From positions 13,916,501 through 13,980,500 of the forward strand of contig NC_135566.1 in NCBI RefSeq assembly GCF_964340395.1: a stretch of DNA of 64,000 bases. The letters are read 5' to 3'. The notes beneath the pieces are model-generated. The model ran no database searches, was not told the origin of the DNA, and saw only the letters and a list, made by a program, of their open reading frames with translations. Shown in pieces: positions 54,045 to 64,000 of this stretch. Every line of letters starts with the position of its first letter. Position 1 is the stretch's first letter. Made by a program: the position numbers and the translations under genes. The DNA comes from Glandiceps talaboti. Lineage: Eukaryota; Hemichordata; Enteropneusta; Spengelidae.

Positions 54045-54470
54045 CTTGCATATGCTATTAAACAATGTATCAATATCAATACTTGTGAGACTGATCACAA
54101 GGTTTCATGTTAAGATAGACACAATAAAGATAACTACCGTAGCTGAGGGCGACAAATCGGTCGCCCTCGGCCAAGGTACCCTCGGCTATGGTAGATAACA
54201 CACAAACAACTCTTCCACAGTGTCTGCTCTGTATTTTGTTAATTAATTATGCTATCAAAACAAAATCCATTGTAACAAAATCCTTTACAACAAAAGCCAT
54301 TGTAACAAAATACAATGTAACAAAATACAATATAACAAAATACAGATCTAGAGTGAAACCGTGGAGGCTAGGGATGTCTCTGTGTTATCTTTATTGTGTC
54401 TATCTCTGAAACCTTGTGATCAGTCTCACTGATCTTGATACATTGTTTAAAAGCATTTGCAAGCTCCTGT
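54045..54470. mobile_element. Copy B counterpart of the 28168-28573 TIR element
   Basis: Same ends and internal CATTGTAACAAAAT repeats. It sits ~115 bases beyond the gene B stop. Confidence 0.76.
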
Positions 54471-54584
54471 ACGTGATGATATAATGACAATGTTATCATT
54501 TACTAAAATGTTTATTTATGAATCTGCTTTGAATTCACTACAACGACAACAGAAAATGTCCATGAAACTTTTCCCACACCGACT

Positions 54585-57500
54585 TTATTCGCATTTTTCA
54601 GAGTCACAGGGAGGAGCTTCAGCTGGTTGTTTGTCTGATGGCGTCACGGAATTCTCCTCTTTCTTCTTTTTGTATTTTCTTCTGATCAATATTGCAAGGA
54701 AGATACCACCACACAAAGCTAATAGACCGCAAACAATCCCAGTTATGATAGGTGTGATATTAGTAGCTGCATCCGGTTGTTCTGTAACATAAAAACAGTC
54801 GAATCACAATGGAGATTCTTTGCAAATTTGTGGGGGGGTTTTACGTCTCACACGAGGTTTTTTGTTATAAATTTACATAATACAAAATACAGACATTGAT
54901 ATATGTTATCTCACTGTGAACACAAAGCAAAATCACTGTTGGATAAAACAAGGCAGGTTCAAACAAAAAAGTGTTCATTTGTGTCACAGCGAAATAAAAT
55001 GGATCATTTTGTTTGCTCTATCAGAGCCAGTATTTTGTTTATGTAATTCGTATTTTAAAAAAACTTTATGAGAGATGTTAAAATGTAACTAATTACATCT
55101 CTATAGTCTCTCTGGTTTGGCAGTATTTAAATTTTTTCTGAAACACTGCTGACTGTTTAGTCATCCCTATCAAATACTGAAATATGTAGCAGCTCATAGG
55201 CAACTTTAGAAATGATTGGTACGATAATGTAATATTTTACCATACCCCCAAATTGTCATAATTGCTAGAAACAGCGCCATCCTTTTTTTCTATAGTCACT
55301 TTTGTGTACAAATACATATTTTACCATACCCCCAAATTGTCATAATTGCTAGAAACAGCGCCATCCTTTTTTTCTATAGTCACTTTTGTGTACAAATACA
55401 TATTTTACCATACCCCCAAATTGTCATAATTGCTAGAAACAGCGCCATCCTTTTTTTCTATAGTCACTTTTGTGTACAAATACATATTTTACCATACCCC
55501 CAAATTGTCATAATTGCTAGAAACAGCGCCATCCTTTTTTTCTATAGTCACTTTTGTGTACAAATACATATTTTACCATACCCCCAAATTGTCATAATTG
55601 CTAGAAACAGCGCCATCCTTTTTTTCTATAGTCACTTTTGTGTACAAATACATATTTTACCATACCCCCAAATTGTCATAATTGCTAGAAACAGCGCCAT
55701 CCTTTTTTTCTATAGTCACTTTTGTGTACAAATACATATTTTACCATACCCCAAAATTTTCATAATTGCTAGAAACAGCGTCATCCTTTTTTTTCTATAG
55801 TCACTTTTGTGTACAAATACACATGGAAATGATATTAGTTGAGTTTAATGTGCGTATTACATATAATTAACATACAAATTGTAACAGCAAGCTGCACTGA
55901 GAAGATTCAACTCGTGAACTTCAGGGCACACTCTGCTGACATAACCATGAGTATATGTTAATCCCAGTATCAATATAAAACTATACATTCCACTAGCCAC
56001 GCATGAAGAGCACTCTCCTGATGCTTTATAACGAAATTTAAAGAACGTGTTACCTGCTTGTTCTCCGGCAATTGGCAAACCAGTAGATTTATGTGTAATG
56101 TTTTCAGGTTCGGTAACATCACGTGTAGTATCCACCAGTGGACTCGTATCGTTACTAGATATGGTTGTCGCCAGAGCTTCACTCGTGACAGCATCAGTTT
56201 TCATTATTGTTGGTTGGCTTGCTAACATACTTGCTGTTGTCGTAGCTTGTGTTGCTGTCAAGAAGTTTTCTATAGTTGGTGTTGTTGTCGTCGGTTTTTC
56301 TGTAGTTGCTGGTGTTGTTGTCGTGGATTTTTCTGTAGTTGGTCCGGTTGTGTAGAAAGATTCATCTATTGGAAATACAATATAAAAAATACATTACTCA
56401 CTGCATCATGACCATGAAGACTAGTTGTTATTTATTTTTACTCGTCTAGCGACTCGTAGTGACAAGGGCCCCTTAGGTCACTCACATTTCCTTGGCTGAA
56501 CGAAGAAAAATATTGTGGAATAATACCTAAATATCCACCTACCCGCCTAGCGGTAGATGAAATATCGATGTCTCCATTCATTATCCAATTTTGAAAAGGA
56601 ATCAGTTATGGAGAGTGATGACACAGTCAGCATATAGGTAGCTAGAAAGACAGGTAGACACATGCCATCTCACCCTTCCTTCCTAATCTCACACATATGG
56701 GGATAAAGATAAGTAATATTTACCTCCGTATTGGCATATAAAGAGATGTGACTCCATACAGTTGCTATCGGCGTATCCTAATTTCAAGCCGTCACTGAAA
56801 GAATCAGATATCAAATAAAATACTATTGATTTCTCAGAATGGGAAAACTGAAATGCAATAAATTTCACCCAAATAGAAAATTACTTCTTATTGATAGAAT
56901 GTATCAAACTGCATAACATAAATTTGGTATTGCAGATTGTTTTGAAAGAAATTTAGACACAAATTTCGACAATAAACAACGAATCCAGCCATTGCCCAGG
57001 AGGCTACGGGAAACAAAGGTAAGTTGGCCGTGGGGACGATCGCACAATGTCACAGAAGCTCAATGAACGAATTCGAACTTCGTTCGTTTAGGATAAATCC
57101 CCCATACGTCACCCTCCTCCTAAACGAATGTTTACAAGTGCGACATCGACACGTTTAGATTTGATGTAAACCATGATGAATATTGTAGCGGTTATACCAC
57201 TACGATCTATGCAATGTAAAAACATGATGGTAAACACATTAACATACTGCCAGAAATCCAGCAATGTATATCATATTAGAAGTAAATTTATGAACATCTT
57301 AGTAGTAAATACAGAACCAGTTATTGTACTGACGCCAGACCCCCTCCTCCCTCTAAACGAACGAAGATCACTTATTGAGTTCAGTTGTGTTGTCATTGTG
57401 CGATCATCCCTTGAGATTTATTGCTTGGACTCTATGTCATGGGTTTTACCTTTTTAACAGTAGACAGTCGTCCTCATTGTCAGGCGATGTATTCGGATGA

Positions 57501-60346
57501 CCCTGTCCCCACATCAAGTACAGTGGATAAAAGTTATTGGATAATAGGAATTCCCCTTCTGTATCAATATCATTTCCATCCACCCAAATCCTTTCTAAAA
57601 ACAAAAGATATTAAAGTCAAACGATTCCCGTAAAGCTGAATGTTGACATTATCAAATTTGTTAATGAATTAAAGAGTTTAACCAATCATTTTCATAAACT
57701 ATGAGTTCTGATTCATGATTTTACATCACCTACAATTACTTGTGATTTTAGAGAAACATTAAGTTCAGTACCGTAGCCTGTGCGAGGGGGGGGGGGGGCA
57801 AGGGGGGGGGGACACTAAAAGGTACACCAACAAGCTTTACAGGACATATGTGATTGTTATGGTTAACGTGTGTACTGAATTATATTGGAATTGAAGTATG
57901 TATTCTTAAGATATAGCCTAATTACCAAAAATAATTAATTATGCAAATTATTCATTAACACTGTACGGTATCAACAAACTTGATAGGACAAATGTATGTT
58001 GTTATGTTTAACGAATATACTAAATTATATTGAAATTGAAGTATGCAGTCTTAAGATATTGCGTAATTAGTTTATTTCATTAATATTTCTCTAATTAAAC
58101 ATTAACAGATCTGGCTCAAAACCTAATCAGATCTAGCTATTACCCTAAAGATTATATATCCCAAATTTTATTACAATTGAGCCAGCCGATTTTTAGAAAA
58201 TGATGACACAGACAGACAGACAGACAGACAGACACACACACACACATTCCCCTTTTAATACCTCCCGTACCCTTATGGGAGGTAAAAATGGCAGATCTCT
58301 TTTTGGAATATTTGGTGGCCCTGAAAAACTATTAAACTAGGTACGCAGTTTAAGATCCACTTTCAATAATTGTGTTCGACGTTTTTTTTTACTTTGAATG
58401 TGACATCTTTTCGGCAACTACTTTGAAAGATACGACATTAGGCCAGAAAATATGAAAAAGCTGGTCAACCTACCCATATATGTTTTTCTGGTGATGGGCA
58501 ATATGTCCTCATGCGGGCTTCGCATTTTTTTCAAAATTAAGGATTTTTCTTTATATTTTCTGAATAGTACATGTAACAATATACATTTGGGTCTATTCCA
58601 AATTATATAATATCTTATACAGTGGTTCACTTGGCTCTGATGTTGCATACAAGCATGAATTGAGATTAAATATTGAATTGAAAGAATTGAACACAAGTTT
58701 ACGACCATTGTGCCATCAAAAGTCTGTTTTGCTCTTTATTCGGGATTTTTTGGAACGAAATTAAACTTCAGGAGAAGTGATTTACCATGTGCACATCCGC
58801 ATAATATCTTTCAGCTTTGCCACAACAAAATACACTTCCAGATGATATGTAATACATAGCATAATTGTTTCATGTCTGTGGTTTGATATTTTATGCCTCT
58901 AAATGGCCTCCTACACTGTCTTATTTTCAATTTTTTTCACCTTTGGAGTTGTCTCCTTCCACCCAATGAATCATTGTACCATACGATTTTATATCTCCAC
59001 TGTAGTGTAGGTGACAGAAGCGTGAGAAGGGGTGGCTAAAATAATGCTTCAGTTTCAATTGGCGGGGCTTAACATTTTTTTGAGAAGAGAGGGTGTGAGA
59101 ACTACACCATTTGTTTAACCGTAAATTGTGTATATTTCCTAACTGTAGCTATGCAGACAAATTGCATGAGATAGTATCAAGATGACTGAATAAGTTCTAT
59201 CTAAACTCGACCAGAAATATTTTGCTGTCATTATATATGGTTTGTTTTATCCTTGTCAAGCATTGCGAAAAAATTATGCAATGTAGTATGAAATGTATAG
59301 GGACATGATGGTGAAACAGAGTCAAATACTTATACGCCTTTCCATGCAACGTGTTCCTGCTATAAATTTGAAATCAAGTTTAATGATTGTATGGTTTCAG
59401 ATATATAGCCTATACTACAATTCTTTCATAATTGTATTGAGTAGGATAATACATTCATTGGAGTAAACACAGACAGTTCAGACATCATGCAATTGAGAGT
59501 GCTGTAGTCACTGATACTGTCATACCCTGGAATTGTAGGAAATAGTTATTGGAACCCACGTGCATGTATTTTCTGTAATGTTATAAATGGTAGATTCACA
59601 CAACTAAAATGGTTTACTTTCTTACCATTTAAATTGTGCACATTAGTTGTAATGTGTAATACAAATAGGGGAGGGTACAAGAGGGAGTATCCCCTTTCGC
59701 ATTGGAAAATTGATAAATCAAAATGCAGACACTAAATTATAAAAGGCGGCCATATGGATGATGTTTTTGGTATTTATTTTACAAAACAATGTTACTATCA
59801 TGGCTTCCTACTTGAAAAATAAATACCAAATCCTCATCCATATGGCAGACGACATTCTATTTTATATAAACCGACTTTCATTTCTTACCAATGTTGATAT
59901 CGACTCCATTATTCATCATCTCCACAATGATATGTACATGTTCAACATCATTCCGTATTCTTGCAAGGTGGCCCCCATAATTGTCGACACAGTACTGATG
60001 GGCATCATGCCATGTCTTTAATACAGAAGGGAACTCATATTCAACATTTGGTTTATCTGTTGGAAAAATGTTACAAAGTTGTTTAGGTATGATTGTAAAG
60101 CGTATCATAGCATCTAGAGTTAATAATTGTGTGGAGTGAAAATCCTTATCATACGCTATGCATATAAATTCAAATGCGGCGTCTTTGAAAGTGAACACTA
60201 ACTGGACCGAATCATTATGTGAAATAAACAGCAGGCCTCTTTGCAGACCGATTTGCCAATTTTTAAAAACTCTTTCAGAGAGGTCATCCAATGCAAAAAT
60301 GGTGAAAATTATAGTAGTAGTAGTAGTAGTAGTAGTACTAGTACTG

Positions 60347-60394
<48 letters not shown>

Positions 60395-60486
60395 CTGCTG
60401 CTACTACTACTATTACTACTACTAGTACTACAACAACTACTACTACTACAACTACTACTACTACTACAACTACTACTACTACAACA

Positions 60487-60518
<32 letters not shown>

Positions 60519-62555
60519 AACAACAACAACAACTACTACTACTACTACTACTACTAGTACTACTAGTACTACTAGTACTACTACTAGTTTAACGGAAGTT
60601 ATTTCAATTTCAGAATTGAGCCAGTCTATTTTATCAATAAACTAATTATTGTTCACAACATGGATATTTTAAATTAAATATGCATTTTTAAAAGTAGTAA
60701 GTGTGTGACGTAAACTCTGCGATATGGTAAAAGTTGCCGCCATTGAAGGAGTTTGACTTTCACCACTAGGATAAACGCGGTGTACATACGAATGTTAGAA
60801 AAAACGTAACTTTTTATGAGGGCATATAGACACTCATTAACAAGACTATTGTTGATATGGGATATCTTACCATGTTTACATATAAGCCCGCCTAAAGTGT
60901 TACAATCCATGTCTTCCCATTTAGACTGTTGAGACCTGTTGGAAAGAACCGACAATTTAATAATCATCGTCATACAAGGTTCCTTGTTTGATAATATACT
61001 TGCAGTAATCTATAATATGATGCCAGAATAATGTCTGGCAAATAATACCTACTTGGTGTTTAAACGTGCACAATAAAAATGTGTGTGGGGGGGGGGGAGA
61101 ATATCAACTTGGACTATGATATCAAGTGTGCATGCTCTTCTTTTTGGGTCATCTTAGCACTTGTTGCTTTAGTGCCACGTATGTTTATATTCAATGAACA
61201 GTCTTTGCCACTTTTATTGTGATTTGTTTTATTTAACATCATAACATGTTTTCGTTTTAACCAGGCCTGAGATACCATGTGTGGAACATGAAAACGAGTC
61301 AGTTTTCGCATAATGTCCGATGTGACCACCCTACCACTTCAATCATGATGTATAAGGGAGTCCATAATACATCCATACTTCAACATGACGTAACAAAAGT
61401 ACAGCTAATTTACATAGACTATGAATAAGGATGATCCCATATTCATGTGAGTGTGAGCGATCTCTAGGTTATTTCACTTGGGAACTCTGTATTTCATATT
61501 GACAATGTCCTCACGACAACAATACCTTCAGACGTAAACATTTCGGCTACGTTTATCAAAACCACTCCTCTGCATAATTAGTTTACACGCATATCTCACC
61601 TGCCATCAATCAATACACAGTCGCCACCTCCTTGATTGTCAGGTTGACCTGGTTTCCAGTGAGTAAAGCCCAACACCGTCCCATCGTGGTGAAGCCATAT
61701 ACCTTCAGTTTCATGCTCATATGCATCATACCATATATCATCTAGAAACAAATGTAACAGTTATACAGAGACTTCAGATCATAAAAATGTGCGCCTAAGT
61801 TTGTCGTTGTGACACCAGATAGATATTGAGTATATTCAGAAATGAAGCAATAAGAATATCGATATACAATGTAGATACACCACTGGGTCCAGTCAGCATT
61901 ATCATGGGTCAGTTACCGCGAAAATGTGGTTTATGTCTTATCGTCTGGGAGATTATCACACCATACCAAGTCAATCATGCACACACTTGTATAAATGTAT
62001 ATTTAATGCATGAATGAGTGTGATAATCTCCCAGAAGATAAGAGATAAAGCAAAATGTTAATGTAACTAATATCTTGCCAATTATAAGATTAGGGGTGTT
62101 TTAATTTAGATAAGAGGAGAAGAATGGGCAAGGTGTCTTTATTTAGTCAATAAAGAGAGAATTATATACAGCTGAAAGAGAGAAGAGTAGCCAGGGAGAG
62201 AAGAAAAAAAGTGCTTATATCACCACAAAGTCAATTGATCAATATCACACAAAATAAGTTTACTTCAATTAATTATTCAAATGATCAATCATTCAACCAA
62301 ATAATAAATCAATCAATAAATCGATTGATTGATCAATAATATTACATGATCGCTGGACCATGTGGATACACTACAACGTCTTGCAGTATTCCTATTTCAT
62401 GCCATGAAACTGCGAAAAGAGGCTACCAGTGTTATACAACAGTTTCAATTGCCTTTTATTAAAATGCTTTGTTGTAAAAATTGTCTACTGTATATATTGG
62501 GTTGATGGCCTCCGAATACGGAATAAACAGAGCTACTTACTTACTTACTTACTTA

Positions 62556-62632
<77 letters not shown>

Positions 62633-63005
62633 GTACGTACGTACTTACTTGTGTACTTGCTTGCTTGCTTACTTGCTTACTTACTTACTTACTGATAAAC
62701 TAGTACAGTATGAACACGTCGTTAAAGATGTTGAGTCCTCTTGGACAGTCAAATCCTTATACCATAGAAGTTATAAACAAACTAGTCGATCAAGTAGAGA
62801 GAAAGTATATACTTACTCTCTTGCACAAAGTTCTCTAATCCTCGGAAAGCCTGCAGAAAATCCGAGTAGACCGGAAGGGTGCTATAGCTGAAAAGTCTGC
62901 CTCCATTCTTTCTTTCACAATAATCCCAAGCTTCGTACCATGTTAACCAATAAGAGACGTATCTATACAACATAGTGGTCGAGGGAACCCAAGTCGAGCC
63001 TTCCA
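54585..63005 (-). CDS. Gene B (partial, 5' end outside window): paralogue of gene A with CTLD-b, CTLD-c, stalk and membrane anchor
   Basis: Exons, 5' to 3': 62817-63005, 61600-61741, 60871-60935 (CTLD-b); 59889-60056, 57450-57594, 56724-56794 (CTLD-c); 56054-56365 (stalk); 54585-54781 (membrane helix and tail). Exon lengths and phases match gene A except for +3 nt in the first CTLD-c exon (extra Tyr, VDNYGGHL), +72 nt in the stalk and +3 nt in the last exon. The first exon opens in phase 1, so signal-peptide and CTLD-a exons should lie beyond 64,000. CTLD-b keeps GQPDNQGGGDC and KWEDMDC. CTLD-c has WGQGHPNTSPDNEDDC where A has WGEGHPN. All frames are open, so the gene is probably functional. 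By my count there are 30 substitutions in 253 aligned CTLD-b/c residues. Confidence 0.86.
55231..55822 (+). repeat. 84-bp tandem repeat, 7 copies, copy B only
   Basis: The word TTACCATACCCC recurs at 55237, 55321, 55405, 55489, 55573, 55657 and 55741, exactly 84 bases apart. The first six units are near-identical; the seventh has three or so changes. It lies in the intron between the stalk and membrane exons of gene B. Confidence 0.96.
56054..56365 (-). other. Gene B mucin-like stalk exon (longer allele of the module)
   Basis: This 312-nt phase 1-1 exon shares its first ~30 residues with A, including the TTEKSTTTTP/TTEKPTTTTP pair. It then has about 31 residues with no counterpart in A (from TTASMLASQ to TTISSND), while A has a short TSQSLGITT segment missing here. 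It has NDT and NIT sequons. Confidence 0.82.
56724..60056 (-). other. Gene B CTLD-c (HPN-type)
   Basis: Exons 60056-59889, 57594-57450 and 56794-56724. It has the same framework as A CTLD-c (HQYCVDNYGGHLARI, GHPNTSPDNEDDC, CMESHLFICQY). The intron between its first two exons is much longer than in A because of an insertion at about 57,775-59,270. Confidence 0.84.
57775..59270. other. Insertion in gene B CTLD-c intron with mobile-element features
   Basis: Copy A has a different ~450 bases here. The first ~500 bases start with two G-runs (57787-57810) and end in (AGAC)n(AC)n at 58207-58246, then CCTCCCGTACCC and its mirror GGGAGG. The remainder (58,300-59,270) holds no exon I can support. Confidence 0.6.
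60309..60590 (+). repeat. (AGT)n/(ACT)n microsatellite with strand switch, copy B
   Basis: AGT units first (to about 60,390), then ACT units with CAA and AGT interruptions. It creates poly-Ser, poly-Thr and poly-Leu ORFs that are not genes. Confidence 0.93.
60871..63005 (-). other. Gene B CTLD-b (QPD-type)
   Basis: Exons 63005-62817, 61741-61600 and 60935-60871. It keeps TWYEAWDYCERKNGGRL, GQPDNQGGGDC and KWEDMDC. It ends ICKH rather than ICTY. Against gene A the changes include VG to EG and HK to HH in the central exon. Confidence 0.85.
62380..62692 (+). mobile_element. Retroposon tail with expanded (TTAC)n, copy B
   Basis: The same segment as 35061-35232, followed by about 38 units of TTAC with GTAC and TTGC variants. 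It ends 125 bases from the CTLD-b exon donor at 62817. Confidence 0.75.
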
Positions 63006-63236
63006 CTAATTCAAGTATAAAATGAAAAAAGATAATCAGTAATTAATTCCACCCATTGCCTAATATTTATATGTAAATTAGAAGAAATGATTTGTCATTT
63101 AAATGAAGTATTCAAATTAAAATCAAACATATGCTGTCAACAAAAATAATTGAAATACAGCATGAGGGTTCAGATAATCCGCCAAGCCACCAAAGCTCAC
63201 ATGTCCTAATAAGATACACGAAACAAGGAAGAATTC

Positions 63237-63237
<1 letters not shown>

Positions 63238-63292
<55 letters not shown>

Positions 63293-63302
63293 AATAATAA
63301 TA
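63238..63302 (+). repeat. (CAA)n/(TAA)n, copy B
   Basis: About 18 CAA units followed by TAA units. Confidence 0.93.
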
Positions 63303-63383
63303 CCGAAACAGACTACAAAATATACATTTGTAGTAGCCTGTGTATGGCGCTTACAATGTATTCCATTTAATCTCTCACACCGT

Positions 63384-63771
63384 AAGCTTGTACTGACAAT
63401 TGTAAAAAGCTATTAATACAGTATGAAAATCTCAATGCAGAATTGCCCAATCAGCTTGTTCATCACCATGGGGTATTCAAATATATGCAGATGAACACAT
63501 GCAAATGACTTGTGTGCAAATAAACATGTGCAGTTACAATTGAGAAGTGTGTTAATCTGCATACACTTCATTTGCATGTATGTCATCTACATATGAATTG
63601 AATTGTTTATTCACCAGATATAAAACAGGATAACATTTTTATGTACATTTCAAAAAGGAGGTTGATTTGATATATTTGAATACACCTTGGTGACAACAAG
63701 CTGATCGGGCGATTATGCTTTGAGATTTTCAAATCGTATTGACAGCTTTTTGCAATTCTAGTTACAAACCT
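63384..63771. repeat. Inverted duplication specific to copy B
   Basis: The left arm (63384-63505) contains ATTGTAAAAAGCT and TGCCCAATCAGCTTGTTCAT. The right arm (to 63771) contains their inverse, CAACAAGCTGATCGGGCGAT and AGCTTTTTGCAATTCTAGTTA. Copy A (35930-36040) has only the left arm. Confidence 0.8.
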
Positions 63772-64000
63772 AGGTTAGAGCTTCATCATAAACCACATCA
63801 GCCTCTTTTACGGCACAATTTATTTCGCAGCATCGCAGAAAATATTACAGCTCTGGTTTGTGAGAATGGGTAAGAGAGATTGAACTGATTTTATGTTTGT
63901 AGAGAAGAACACACATCAATACATTTTCATAAAGTTCACCGACAAAGAAAACGGAATCTTTTTCACTGAATCTCCTGAAGAAATTACAAACAAAACAGAC

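Larger units (their letters stand above)
49525..54584. other. Gene B 3' flank, no supported gene
   Basis: From 49,860 on this repeats the 3' flank of gene A. Additions specific to this copy are 51,230-51,655 and 53,155-53,855, in which I recognise nothing. A G-run lies at 51163-51177. Confidence 0.6.
49860..64000. repeat. Segmental duplication, copy B (continues past window end)
   Basis: Direct counterpart of 24,510-36,129. Sequence lacking a counterpart in copy A: about 51,230-51,655, 53,155-53,855, 54,800-55,820 (includes an 84-bp array), 57,775-59,270 and 63,505-63,912. The left edge lies within about 20 bases of 49,860. Confidence 0.9.

Noticed and set aside
55231-55822. CRISPR-like regular array
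   Set aside because: The 84-base units are contiguous and identical, with no unique spacers, in a eukaryotic intron; a tandem satellite.
62429-62891. Plus-strand Leu/Tyr/Thr ORFs
   Set aside because: Translation of (TTAC)n.

Overview
This is metazoan nuclear DNA. The evidence is GT-AG introns, long AT-rich introns and intergenic DNA, dense microsatellites, short hairpin (MITE-like) transposons, tRNA-derived SINE-like repeats and degraded non-LTR retrotransposons. A TMEM116-type seven-helix receptor beside a tandem C-type-lectin (CTLD) family fits a marine invertebrate, perhaps a hemichordate or cephalochordate. The species cannot be fixed from the sequence alone. Every protein-coding gene I can support lies on the minus strand and is split into small exons, so single-frame ORFs say little; I assembled the models by hand from splice sites and reading phase.

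Region 1 (1-24,500). A 12-exon TMEM116-like gene runs from its ATG at 21,418 to its stop at 3,126 and encodes 437 aa. It has seven hydrophobic segments and a long C-terminal tail carrying a repeated TPSPY motif. Its introns hold many palindromic MITEs, (CA)n, (TCTG)n and (CAGA)n tracts, and a SINE. A GC/CpG-richer stretch near 22,900-23,480 is a candidate promoter.

Region 2 (24,500-64,000). A tandem CTLD-receptor locus, transcribed right to left. Gene A (45,863 to 28,705, 12 coding exons, 559 aa) is a complete type I membrane protein: signal peptide, three CTLDs with EPN, QPD and HPN motifs in that order, a Thr-rich mucin-like stalk, one membrane helix and a short Lys-rich tail. Gene B (63,005 to 54,585) is its close paralogue; its 5' end, with the signal peptide and first CTLD, lies beyond the window. 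Between them is C (49,524 to 48,323), which keeps only the stalk and membrane/tail exons and has a 1-base deletion, so it looks like a pseudogene.

Genes A and B sit in a segmental duplication (about 24,510-36,129 and 49,860-64,000) that includes the 3' flank. The copies differ by transposon insertions, an 84-bp x 7 tandem array, an inverted duplication and microsatellite expansions. Gene A intron 1 holds a decayed non-LTR retrotransposon on the plus strand, and a second RT fragment in the opposite orientation lies just upstream of the signal-peptide exon.

The most interesting content is the receptor family: three differently tuned CTLDs in one protein, each built from the same three-exon, phase 1-1-2-1 cassette, followed by a phase-1 mucin stalk exon. 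The locus shows duplication, divergence near binding loops and gene decay side by side. Repeat coordinates are approximate to a few bases; exon coordinates were checked by reading-frame arithmetic.
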